NCBI GenBank assembly: GCA_963921795.1
Contig: OY997643.1
Coordinates: 10,008,033 to 10,072,032, forward strand
Reading direction: 5' to 3'
DNA length: 64,000 nucleotides
Origin: Nannobrachium achirus
Taxonomy: Eukaryota > Chordata > Actinopteri > Myctophiformes > Myctophidae
Part shown: piece after piece, positions 34,672-44,438 of the stretch
Layout: each line of letters begins with the position of its first letter
Numbering within the stretch: position 1 is the stretch's first letter
Position numbers and translations under genes: made by a program
Notes under the pieces: generated by a model
The model's database searches: none
Told to the model about the DNA's origin: nothing
Seen by the model: the letters and a program-made list of their open reading frames with translations, nothing else

Positions 34672-34999
34672 CAGAGGTTCCCAAACTTTTTTGGCTCAGG
34701 GCACCCCTATAAATATTATATTCATCCGAGGCACCCCTACATTATATTAATAATTTTCACTCCCAGCAACTTATATTTATGGCATATTCTAGCAATTATG
34801 TTGCGAGGAAAACGTTGAGATAATAGCCATTTTGGTTAGAACTGACTGAAAATAACTTTGTACTTCAAGTTTAAAATGATACTAAATATTTTTTTAAGTG
34901 TCCAAATAAATTCCAAATATTATCAAATTATCTCGCGGCACCCCTGGACTGCCGTCACGGCACCCCAGGGTGCCCCGTCACCCACTTTGAAAACCCCTG
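34672..34999 (+). mobile_element. Family D hAT-type MITE without family A (empty-site copy)
   Basis: Ends CAGAGGTTCCCAAAC and TTTGAAAACCCCTG, with perfect duplications ccatagaa at 34664-34671 and 35000-35007. Where the other copies carry family A it reads ggcatattctagcaattatg, so it shows the uninterrupted structure. Confidence 0.9.
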
Positions 35000-35358
35000 C
35001 CATAGAAGACACGCCGACTTCTTTGGAATCCAAATCAGTTGTGGCGACTGAGAACTTTAATCCAATTTGATTTCTAAAGGCTTTAGGTCTAATACAATAT
35101 TGTATTTTAATGATTACATTATCTGGGGACTGCTCCTTGTTCATATAGCTAACCAGTGCTGACAGCTGCAAACAGTTTCTCTCGCGCACAGATGCTTGGA
35201 GGCCGTTTAGTTTGGCCTCAGTACAAATTGAAGGAAGATACCAAGGAAATGTATCAAGCTCAATTTGTGTGCGAATGGTCCATTAATGTAATCACACTTG
35301 ATTCCAACATATGGTGCTACAGAACTTATTGAATCAACCACAACGACGAGATTCTGTG

Positions 35359-35666
35359 CAGTGGTGGAAAAGATATTAAACGTTTCAATATTCTCCAATG
35401 TACTGTAGAAATACTATGTTACAAGTAAAAGTCCGGAATTCCAAATTTACAATTTACAAAAGTATTGGTATCAAAATGTACTTGAAGTACCAAAAGTAGA
35501 AAATACTTTTGAAAACAGGACTGTTAATGTATGTAATGTTTTGTAATAAAGTGAAGTGGAGTAAAAGTACAATGTTTGGATCCGAGATGTAGTGGTGAAA
35601 ATTGGAAAAAAACTCAAGTAAAAGCACAAATACCTCAAAGTTGTACTTAGTTACTTTACACCACTG
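35359..35666 (-). mobile_element. hAT-type MITE of the ACTTTTACTC family with a 16-bp flanking repeat
   Basis: Ends CAGTGGTGGAAAAG and TTACTTTACACCACTG. The flanks acgacgagattctgtg (35343-35358) and acgacgaggttctgtg (35667-35682) match 15/16, longer than the usual 8 bp. Confidence 0.75.
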
Positions 35667-36059
35667 ACGACGAGGTTCTGTGATATTATGGAAGGGGCTA
35701 CGCAATGGGTTGAGTTCACACATGTGTTTGTAGAATCAGAAGAAGGATAGAGGGGTCTCTGGAATCGTCTGGATGTGTCTTTCCAGACCCCTCTTCCATT
35801 TGCAACTTTTATATCTTGCATGTATGCTTTTTACTTTCCCAATATGCAATTTCTTTTCAACAATGACGTCCTTGAATGTGTCACTCGACGACACTGCAAA
35901 TGAGTTTCACTGCGTAATTTCGAGAATAAATAAATATAGAACGAATGAATTTCCATACGAAATGTGTGAGAGATCCAAAAATAAAATGGGCATGCACGGT
36001 GCCCTTGGAGCCCAAACCATTCTGCCATGAATAAACCCTCTGTCTACAATCTATTTGGC

Positions 36060-36230
36060 TCAAAACAAAAGGACTTTTGAATTATTTTTTAAGGTTTTTA
36101 GTTTTTGGGCTTGTATGCCTTTATACGTAGATAGGACAGTAGACTGACAGGAAATGGGGGGAGATGGGGAGTGACACGCGGCAAAGGTCGTCCGGATCGG
36201 GAATCGAACCTGCGACACCGATAGGCATCC
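36060..36230 (-). mobile_element. tRNA-derived SINE, same family as 32226-32410
   Basis: Reverse: GGGAATCGAACCTGCGAC, GACAGGAAATGGGGGGAGAT. Confidence 0.7.
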
Positions 36231-36239
36231 ATTCTATAC

Positions 36240-36794
36240 AGGGTTCCCACACATTTTTACCAATTCATTTCCAAAACTTTTCCAGAATATTAACCCAATT
36301 TCCAGGACTATTTCCAGGACTATATAACAATAATTCAGCTCAATAACAGGTTGCTTACTCCTATGCGCAATGCCCAAAGACAGGTAGTGTATGCCAGTGG
36401 TTCTCAACCTTTTCAGGACGTGACCCCCGAAATAATCATATTTTAACTGGGGACCCCCCACCCTGACGAGCACTAAGAGTTGAGAAATGTTGTATAACAT
36501 GGTTCTATTGTGAAAATAGCCGATCTACATGCTCACAACGCCTCGCGTTGCGAGGCGTTGTGAGCATGTAGATCGGCTATTTTCACAATTTCTGCCTCTA
36601 ATATTTGACAATTTGGCCCATGTTTAATTTGTCATTTCAGAGGTATTAACAAAATCAATAACCAAAGACAATGCATAGCTATTTTTTCCAGGACCTTCCA
36701 GGACCCTTGATAAATTCCAAAACCTTTCCAGTACTGGAAAAATATTTTTCTGATTTCAAAATATTTCCAGGAATTTGATGACCGTGGGAACCCT
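36240..36794 (+). mobile_element. Family G hAT-type element carrying family F
   Basis: Ends AGGGTTCCCACACATTTT and GACCGTGGGAACCCT; flanks ttctatac / atctatac (7/8). The subterminal DNA is full of TTTCCAGGA motifs. Confidence 0.8.
36396..36655 (+). mobile_element. Family F hAT-type element inside family G
   Basis: Starts CAGTGGTTCTCAACC. Hairpin 36507-36589, apex GTT. The right limit is not clear because both family G copies carry it at the same place. Confidence 0.65.
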
Positions 36795-36829
36795 AATCTA
36801 TACCTATGTGGCAATGCCTAAGTGGTATG

Positions 36830-37670
36830 CGCCTGGACCAGTAGGCCAGCGGAAGCCACAGGACTTTTGAATTCTAAAGAACAAACTCGATGGAAAAAAG
36901 GGGGAGGAATCCATTGGTGAGCCACTGATGAAAAAGAAAAAGGTGTATAATTATTCTTCAGTTTCCAGCGTAATGAAAGCAAAGGTAATCTCAAATAAAT
37001 CAGTCACTAAGGCTGGACTGAGTCATAATTTCACACATCAGTGACACAGGGAGATTATTTTTTGAGAACTATTTTGAAACGAAGTCGCCGATTCTGCAGC
37101 TGACTTGTATTCATTATTGGTGCAAATAAATGAATCACACTACTTTGAATTCATAGAACCACCTATATGCTCAACCTACCGTATGAGCAAAGCATGCTTT
37201 ATTAACGTCCGAAAGAAATTGGTAAGGCAGACAAAGCATGACCTCTAATGGGAGAAAGAAAGATACATCAAGAGAAATAAGCAACGAGGTCTATAAAACA
37301 AGCCCAAAAGACCACTGCAGGCTACATGAGCACTTTAAACAACTATATGCATCAGATATTAGCCGATCTACAAGCCCACAACATGGTGCAATAAGACACA
37401 TTATGAAAACAAATACAGTACATACGTACATGTATTATTTTTTACACAAACATGTTTGAGAACCACTGAAACAACATTAGGAAACAGGCCCAAATAAGCA
37501 GCTATACTTTTACAAACAAGCTCAAAAACCCGCAACTACGAATAATTTACAAGCAACTCCTACAGAAAATGTGTCGCATCACAACGAATTGTGAACTGCT
37601 ATTTTCAGATTTTGAAATTGAAGTAGGGCTGAAGTGTTTAGTGTTTTGTAATGATAATGATAGTATTATT
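36830..37670. other. slc2a9 intron 1, only hairpin remnants
   Basis: Single arms of the hairpin module at 37362-37395 and 37568-37608 in otherwise unique sequence. Confidence 0.5.
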
Positions 37671-37679
37671 ACTTTACAC

Positions 37680-38238
37680 CAGGGTTTCCCAAACCTTTTT
37701 GTCTCAGGGCACCCCATAAATATCTTTTTAATCCGAGGCACCCCTACATTATAATTTTCACTCCCAGCACCTTATATTTATAGCATATCGTCGTTGTCGG
37801 GTAGAAACCGTCCAAAACCGTTCGTTTTGTATTTATCATCTATAAAATGATCTAAACAACGCCTCGCGATGAGAGGCGTTGTGTGCTTGTAGATCTGCTG
37901 AATTCACTAGTTTTGTGTGACAGTCTTGTATGATGAAGCAGGGCTTTGCTTTGCCAAAAGACGTACACATTTGAAACTTGGAGATACAAGGTTTCTGCCC
38001 GACAGTGACGATATTTGAGTGATTATGTTGCGAGGAAAACGTTGAGATAATTGCCATTTTGGTTAGAACTGACTGAAAATAACTTTGTACTTCAAGTTTA
38101 AAATGATACTAAATATTTTTTGTGTGTATTTTTCAAGTGTCCAAATAAATTCCAAATATTATCAAATGATCTCGCGGCACCCCTGGACTGCCGTCACGGC
38201 ACCCCAGGGTGCCCCGTCACCCACTTTCAAAACCCTTG
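37680..38238 (+). mobile_element. Family D hAT-type MITE with family A passenger
   Basis: Ends CAGGGTTTCCCAAAC and TTTCAAAACCCTTG; flanks ctttacac / ctttacca. Contains family A copy 9. Confidence 0.85.
37789..38010 (+). mobile_element. Family A element, copy 9, inside family D
   Basis: Ends CGTCGTTGTCGGGTAG and CCCGACAGTGACG, flanked by ATAT. The left hairpin arm is partly deleted (remaining stem 37857-37908). Confidence 0.82.
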
Positions 38239-38449
38239 CTTTACCACCCGCTTCTGATGTTATCATGTCATACAATGGCCAGTGGTCAGCAGCTCTTGAC
38301 AGCTCTGCCGAACAGCTCTCTCCGTCTCGCTTGAGATAAGAGCACTCTCATTTTAGATGAGAACACTCTTCTTTTCATCAGAGGTTTCTCCAAAAGATCA
38401 ACACACCCTGACCATCGGGCAGACACAAAGCAGCCTGTGGATGAAGTAA

Positions 38450-38525
38450 TTCAAACGTGTTGCCAGTCGTCGCGGTTACAGAAAACAAAGGCAGTGTATA
38501 TTCATATAAACACTGCATAAAAAAG
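38450..38525 (+). repeat. Dispersed repeat, second copy at 42390-42470
   Basis: Both contain ACGTGTTGCCAGTCGT and GACAAAGGCAGTG-type sequence. Confidence 0.6.
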
Positions 38526-38726
38526 AAAGGGTCTGGAGTGCTCGGAAGTCCACCAAAGTATAAATAAGGCGCTCTTTGGTCCAGGACTCAAAATGTGCAA
38601 CAAAGGGAGAAACAAAGGCTACATTCTTCTCCTGCTGACAAGTGCCACCCCACGGTGGGCAACTTTGATGATGGAGAGGGCCACTATATTTTCACACTCA
38701 CTCCAGAGGGCCACAATGAATATACA

Positions 38727-38808
38727 GTCTTAAATAGCCGATCTACAAGCTCAAAACACGTTGCAGTGCGACACGTTTTGAGCTTGTATATCTGCTATTT
38801 TTAAATTT
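38727..38808. repeat. Hairpin module, host element not identified
   Basis: AAATAGCCGATCTACAAGCTC then AAAACACGTTGCA/TGCGACACGTTTT and the inverse arm to AGCTTGTATATCTGCTATTT. Confidence 0.75.
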
Positions 38809-38829
38809 TTCAATGCATTTATGTTAACT

Positions 38830-39560
38830 TTATGAACTTAAATACAAATACATTGTGAATAAAAAAGACTAGTACTAGTCATTAAGCTACTAATTTAGAA
38901 TTGTAACAGCTGAAATCAATAATATCTCAGTATTCAGATATTAACCTGCGGGCCGCATTAAGTGAAGGTGCGGCCCGCCAGTTGCCCATGTATGCTGTAG
39001 GAGCATACACGCTATGACCAATATCCCCACTTGGCTTCCCTCCCCGAACACAGGCCAATTGTGTTCGCATACCACCTGTTTCGAATGATTTCAGTGCATT
39101 GAATGAGAAATTATCAAGTGTTTTCAAGTGTTCGAATGGTCTGGTATCTCGAATACTCAATTCTGGGTATCCCGGTATCTCACAGTGGACGGTTGATCAA
39201 AACAATGAAACAGTGGCTTGATTAGTAGTGAAATGTCGACATCTAGTGGTCAACCTCAGAGGTACACAATAACAAAAACTGAGCTGAATTCCAGCATCGA
39301 ACTAGATGCCATAGATTCTCTGTTTCCCGGTGTAACGCTCCACGTCACAGACCCCGACGGAGCGGCGCGGTATTGAGCGCCGATGACCCCCGTGAGTCGC
39401 CACCGAGGCGAGCGCTAGCGAGCCGAGTTGCTGCGACGAGCGGTGGGTCAGCCGCGTTACCGAGATATGTGCCGTTATGGACAGAATAGTAAATATTCAG
39501 TCCCTCACTATCCACGTCTACCCCACTGCACGTCTCCAGCACTATCCACGTCAAAGATAA
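38830..39560. other. slc2a9 intron 1, nothing firm
   Basis: GCGGGCCGCA / TGCGGCCCGC inverted pair at 38948-38979, and a GC-rich stretch at 39340-39480 without a coding pattern. Confidence 0.45.
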
Positions 39561-39579
39561 ATGCACAAAAAAGGAGTCA

Positions 39580-39642
39580 CATCATCCGTTCATTAGCTCA
39601 GTCAGTAGAGCTTGGGTTCGATTCCCGTGAGGGGAATATAAT
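39580..39642 (+). mobile_element. tRNA-like remnant
   Basis: TTAGCTCAGTCAGTAGAGC (A box) then GGGTTCGATTCCCGTGAGG (B box) with the anticodon arm deleted. Confidence 0.45.
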
Positions 39643-40228
39643 ATTCGAGGCGACAAATATCGGCGCATGCGTACATCAAAGTGCACGGAAACAGGATACC
39701 CTGTGGATTCAAACGTCTGATAAATGGTGAAAAAGTCCGATTGAATGCGAAGAGAGCAGTCGAAGCTGGTGCGCATACAGTAGATGCCTGACAAGGGTGA
39801 TTTTGAAAACAGAGGACAAGATGTTAAAAATCCAAAGTGCCCAGGGACTGCAAGGCAAGGGTCCTACTCCCTGAGCCAGGCTTGCACTTGGCCGCATACC
39901 TAAAGGTTGAAGACTTGAGCACTGTGATGTTGAGAATAGCTGGGCAGACACTTCACAGGGGTTATCAAGACAAGTGGGTTCCTACTTTCACCAACATTTC
40001 GCTGATTTAAACTCACAACGTTTCCAGTAGGCTCAGCAGTGCACTCTGGCGTCCCAGAAGCAGCCCCCTCTGCACCTGCCCAGCCAATTATTTGGGAGAC
40101 CAACTAGGGCAGGGTTCCCCAATAGGCGGCCCGCGGGCCATTTGCGGCCCGTGGGGGGCTACTGTCTGGCCCCCACCAACCCCAGTAATAATGGTGGTAT
40201 AAGAGCAGCAACAACACTATAGTATATC

Positions 40229-40405
40229 CGCGTTGTCGGGTGGAAAACCCGTATCTCGAAATGTGTACGTTCTTTTGCAAGTATAAGCTCTGCTTCATCA
40301 TACAAGGCCGTCGCACAAAAGTAGTCACTAGTTTAAATCATTTTTAAAAAGATAAATGCAAAACGAACGGTTTTGGACATACAAGATTTTCACCCGACAA
40401 CGACG
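40229..40405 (+). mobile_element. Family A element, copy 10, without hairpin, inside family H
   Basis: Ends CGCGTTGTCGGGTGG and CCCGACAACGACG, flanked by ATAT. The entire hairpin is missing: the sequence reads AAAAGTAGT directly followed by CACTAGTTTAAAT, exactly where copies 8 and 13 carry the module. Confidence 0.82.
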
Positions 40406-40471
40406 ATATCTGAACTGTCGCTGGAGTAGTGGGAACGCCACCGTCGCCCCCTGCAATGTTGTGGCCCTCGG

Positions 40472-41112
40472 AAGTGGCGGCCCCAAGGGTGTGCTAGCGG
40501 GGCGATTGCCCAGGGCGGCACTTTGCGGGGGCGCCAGAAGAAGAAAAAGAAAAAAAAAAGTAGAGTGAACGCCGTGCAAAAACAGCTCAACCGTCCACTC
40601 CCTTGTCTGTTTAAATCAGACCGAATACAACAACACCACCTGGTGGTATGATAGAGGCTGGCAGCTCCAAGCAATACACTCCGCCCCCCCCCCCTCCCCT
40701 CCTTGTGATGTCATATCCACGCGCCAGTATTGAAATATTGAAAACAACAACAGCATGGAGTTCCTCACATCTGTGGACATGACTAGATATTATAATATAG
40801 TTGCTTGCCCTGAAACATCACATGGAGAGGATTATTTTGTTCTTGAAAACATAGACCTCAGGCTCTATATCAGCCAGGATATAGGAACTCTTGTCTCACT
40901 GTGCGTGACTGTGAAACAACCATTTTTCCTGACCAGCACAAAGGTAAGACAGTCAGATCATAAACCCTATTATATTAAGCCCAAAATGGTTCTGCCGCTG
41001 TGTAGAACCGAACCGATTTTAACTTAAAAAAATTCATAATATGCTTCGCGCGGCCATAGGGCGGCGCTATACTACCTGGCACAGGGCGCAATATACGTAC
41101 GAACCGCTACTG
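40472..41112 (+). mobile_element. Family J hAT-type element (AGTGGCGG ends)
   Basis: Ends AAGTGGCGGCCCC and CCGCTACTG, perfect duplications gccctcgg at 40464-40471 and 41113-41120. It carries a possible exon at 40755-40943. Confidence 0.85.
40755..40943 (+). CDS. Possible exon carried by family J element
   Basis: An ATG preceded by CAACAGC opens 63 codons, MEFLTSVDMTRYYNIVACPE and on through DYFVLENIDLRLYISQDIGT, ending at CACAAAG|GTAAGA, a strong splice donor. I do not recognise the peptide. It has a coding-like appearance, with no low complexity and a donor in place, and it lies between the ends of a non-autonomous hAT element. It could be a captured host exon, the first exon of the element's own lost gene, or chance. 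No second exon is visible before the element ends at 41112. Confidence 0.3.
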
Positions 41113-41179
41113 GCCCTCGGCTTGGTACCCTAGACATAATTCGGCCCTTGGGGAAAACTATTTGGGGAACCCTGAGCTA

Positions 41180-41480
41180 GGGTCTTTCCTTTTCAGCCAA
41201 AGCCACTGGCTACTCCTCTCTGCCAGTCTGGATAACTCCTTGATGGCCTGGCGTAGGACTTGTCCGCTGATTCCCAGGTCCTTCATGAGCCTCACAGTTG
41301 ATGTTGCCACAAAGCCCCGACATCAACTTCTGCTGGGCAGACCTTTGCTCTCCAGCCCCGCTGTTCTACATCTGCTGCAAGATCTGAATATCGTCCTTGG
41401 GAGAGGCTCACTTTACACCCAACGAGGATGTGTCTGAGTTTAGCTGGTGTTGAACACAGGGGGACTGATGGATACTTTAA
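41180..41480 (-). mobile_element. LINE ORF2 C-terminal fragment (restriction-like endonuclease type)
   Basis: Minus-strand frames encode AKLRHILVGCKVSLSQGRYS, DLAADVEQRGWRAKVCPAEV, and in a neighbouring frame STVRLMKDLGISGQVLRQAI then KELSRLAERSSQWLWLKRKD. As I recall them, such peptides form the C-terminus of fish non-LTR elements with a C-terminal endonuclease. Here the endonuclease core appears deleted between GRY and DLAADVEQ and there is one frame change. It lies just right of family H (40110-41174). Confidence 0.6.
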
Positions 41481-41806
41481 CACTGTGGCATCGAGCGCTC
41501 CAAAAAAGCCTTTATTGAAAACCATTTCATCACTGAATCGAGTTTTAAACGGTGACGGGGATAACCCATGCATAATTGCTGCCCTAAGGCCTTCTTCAGG
41601 GTATGCATATTGAATGAGTATATGAATGAGTTTGGGTGCAGAGGACTTGCCAGCAGACCCAATGCATGCATGGTGAAACGTATAAATCAAATTAAGATGT
41701 GAGTTTGGATTTAATCTTGCCTCATGATGACATGACTTTGCAACACACTTGCCTTCCCTCGGTTACATAGTAGAGCAGTGGTTCCCAAACAGTGGGTCGG
41801 TACCCA

Positions 41807-42322
41807 CAGGGACGTGCTGGGCCCCTGATTCAGCCCGGGAAAAATAGTTGGAGAGGCCCTCATTGCGTGCTATAGAGAGAGATCTCTCTCTATAGCGCTG
41901 CTGCTACTCAAAGATTTGCCATTTCAGATCATGAAAAGTGACAAGCCAGTGGGCCAATTACATGAGTTATATTTCGTTGCTGTCTGGTGGAAACCTTCTA
42001 TGTCCAAAACCGTTTGTTTTGTATTTATCATTTCAAAAATTATGTGTGCTTGTAGATCTGCTGTTTTCACTATTTTTGTGTGTCTGCCTTGTATGATGAA
42101 GCAGGGCTTTACTTTGCGAAAAAATGTACAAATTTGAAACTTGGAGATACAAGGTTTCTGCCCGACAGTGACGATTTACTTTGTTGGCCGCCCAGCCACC
42201 AAAATGGAACAAAGGCCGACATTTTATTTTTAATTTTTTCCTAATGGCCGGCCTGGGCCGGCTGGGAATGAACCGGCCGTTCGGGAGTTGTCCCGCTTTT
42301 CCCAATGGCCAGCACGTCCCTG
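41807..42322 (+). mobile_element. Family E hAT-type element with family A passenger
   Basis: Ends CAGGGACGTGCTGGGC and GGCCAGCACGTCCCTG, perfect duplications ggtaccca at 41799-41806 and 42323-42330. It is 425 bp shorter than 28280-29220, and is itself inserted in a CAGTGGTTCCCAAAC repeat that resumes at 42331. Confidence 0.92.
41975..42173 (+). mobile_element. Family A element, copy 11, inside family E
   Basis: Flanked by ATTT on both sides, at the same place in family E as copy 7. Only the right arm of the hairpin is left (42042-42075). Confidence 0.78.
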
Positions 42323-42490
42323 GGTACCCATTTGTGGGTTGCGTACCAATTTTCACAGGTCGTGAGTAAATATCCCTTAAAAAAAAAAAATCAAACGTGT
42401 TGCCAGTCGTGTTGCCAGTCGGTTACAGAAGACAAAGGCAGTGCACATTCATCTAAACACGCAAGTGCACGCAAGTCCAACAATACTAAA

Positions 42491-42886
42491 AAGGGATGGG
42501 TATCGTCTGCGATACTTTTAATGGTATCGATTGCATGACGTCGATACTATCGGGTATCAGTTCACGTAAAAACGAACGATACCTCGTTTCGATACTCTGG
42601 AACGCATGCCCTGGCAGGTCGCATCTGTAACAGTTGGGCTACTGAGAGTTTAATGACTGCTTTAGTAGGCTACACTCGTTACTGTGGAAAATACTGTAGC
42701 CGACAATAGCCTATAATGTTTATTATTATGATAATTATCCAACGCCTATACTCTCCGCTCCGCCACACTGTGTGATCATCATCATCACCTCTTAAAATGT
42801 ATCGAAAATGGTATCGAAAAGGGTATCGTATTGATTCCCAGGTATCGAAAAAGGTATCGTATCGAGGTGAACGATACCCATCCCTA
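42491..42886 (+). mobile_element. hAT-type MITE (AGGGATGGGTATCG ends)
   Basis: Ends AAGGGATGGGTATCG and CGATACCCATCCCTA, perfect duplications atactaaa at 42483-42490 and 42887-42894. GGTATCGA is repeated through the right side. Confidence 0.88.
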
Positions 42887-42902
42887 ATACTAAATAATAC
42901 TC

Positions 42903-42958
42903 TTGAGAGCGTAAACTGGAACCAAATGGACCATTTGGTCTCATTTTACGCTCTCAAG
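42903..42958. repeat. Short foldback
   Basis: TTGAGAGCGTAAA and TTTACGCTCTCAA, with an inner CCAAATGG pair. Confidence 0.6.
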
Positions 42959-42982
42959 GGTTAAAGATCTACAGTATAAGGG

Positions 42983-43246
42983 TCCAGGTAAACGTATATA
43001 GCGCCTTTATCCGAGGTGCTTTACAGAGATTGTGCGTTACATTCACCCATTCACACACACACATCCATACACCGAATGTGGGGGAAACCATGCAAGGCAC
43101 CAACCTGCTCATCGGGAGCAACTAAGGGGTTCAGAGTCTTGCCCAAGGACTCTTCGACACCAACTCTGGGGGACCCCAGGATCGAACTGGGAACCTTCCG
43201 GTTGCCAAGTCGGCTACTCTACCCCTGAGCCACTGGCACTTTTTTT
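42983..43246 (-). mobile_element. tRNA-derived SINE
   Basis: On the minus strand: CCAGTGGCTCAGGGGTAGAG (A box), CCCAGTTCGATCCTGG (B box), then a conserved body CTTGGGCAAGACTCTGAACC and the end GGCGCTATATACG. Confidence 0.8.
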
Positions 43247-43249
43247 ATC

Positions 43250-43740
43250 TTCTTTTTACTAATTTCACATAACATTGCTGAAATAGCATCCATTACATTA
43301 GGTCAGGCTCATTGCTTTCATTTAGCTGGCCCAGCATGATCGCTACTGTACGGCAAACCATTGCAACTACTGTATACAGTGGAACTGCTTCAAGTTGCTT
43401 ACAAAAAGGCTGACAAGGAAAGTTCTCTTGTTTGTAATAAACAAGGTCATTTTCTAAGTCCTATACTATTCCTTCTTCACAGCATCAGAATCCTTTTAAC
43501 CACTTTAACCATTTATATTCAAGGAACCATGCAGCGCTTCTTCATCTTTTATCTTAACCATTTTTATGTTCAAACACAGCAGAAGTACACTTGTGCTTTG
43601 TTGATTATTATTATTTTTTTTTAACAAGGATCGTCTCTTCCCATTTTCAGATGGTGGTCGGGGGTCCATGACCTGAACGTTTGACAACCAGTGACCATCA
43701 GCATAACATTTCAGTTGCTGCTTCAGCAATATGTTTAGAT
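43250..43740. other. slc2a9 intron 1, nothing recognised
   Basis: Unique AT-rich DNA before the (GTCT)n tract. Confidence 0.5.
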
Positions 43741-43743
43741 TTA

Positions 43744-43744
<1 letters not shown>

Positions 43745-43800
<56 letters not shown>

Positions 43801-43801
43801 G
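43745..43801. repeat. (GTCT)n microsatellite
   Basis: About 14 tetranucleotide units. Confidence 0.96.
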
Positions 43802-44438
43802 ACTATGACAGCTTTTTTCCCCCTTCTTTTTCTACCTTTATTTCTTCAGGGAAGACCAATTGAACGCCAACAACTTCAGTGCAGTTAAACAAAAAAACAA
43901 TAACAAACATTCAAAGCACATTGAATAATGTATAAATAAATATAGGTTTAAATGAAACCGGTGCAGTCACTATGAAATGTGTCCTCAAGAGCAGCAACCT
44001 AAATGTCTCCATATACTGTACAGTATAGAGACCAATGGAACCAGTTTCAGAGAGAGTGTTGAAGACAGTTTGTTCCATTTGTGTGGAGCATAAATGAAAG
44101 CAGTCTTTACTCTTTCCCTTGTTCACTGTTCATACATGGACAGATGTATCTAATGTGAGTCTGAGAGAGTGAATTTAAAAGCGAGGATCAGGCACGTGCA
44201 CAGTGCACACATAGACGTTCAAAGGGGGCTTGAGCCCCTGCCCTTTTACCCTTCTGTCAAAAGTGCCCTCTCTCCAGACCAGGAATGCAGTTTTTAACTA
44301 TGGTGAAAGAAATGCAAAAGCCCTCTTTCCATTTCATACCTGAAGGCAGCATTCAAGAGAATTGCTCTGTCCAAAGTCTCCTTAACCAGAATGCAGCATC
44401 TTATGTTGAAAGAAGTGTAGAAATCCATGCCGTACGCC

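Larger units (their letters stand above)
40110..41174 (+). mobile_element. Family H hAT-type element with family A and family J insertions
   Basis: Ends CAGGGTTCCCCAATAGGCGG and TTGGGGAACCCTG; flanks aactaggg / agctaggg (7/8). Contains family A copy 10 and the 641-bp element at 40472-41112. Confidence 0.88.

Noticed and set aside
41162-41437. Plus-strand open frame opposite the LINE fragment
   Set aside because: The minus strand gives the recognisable LINE peptides, so the plus frame is its shadow.
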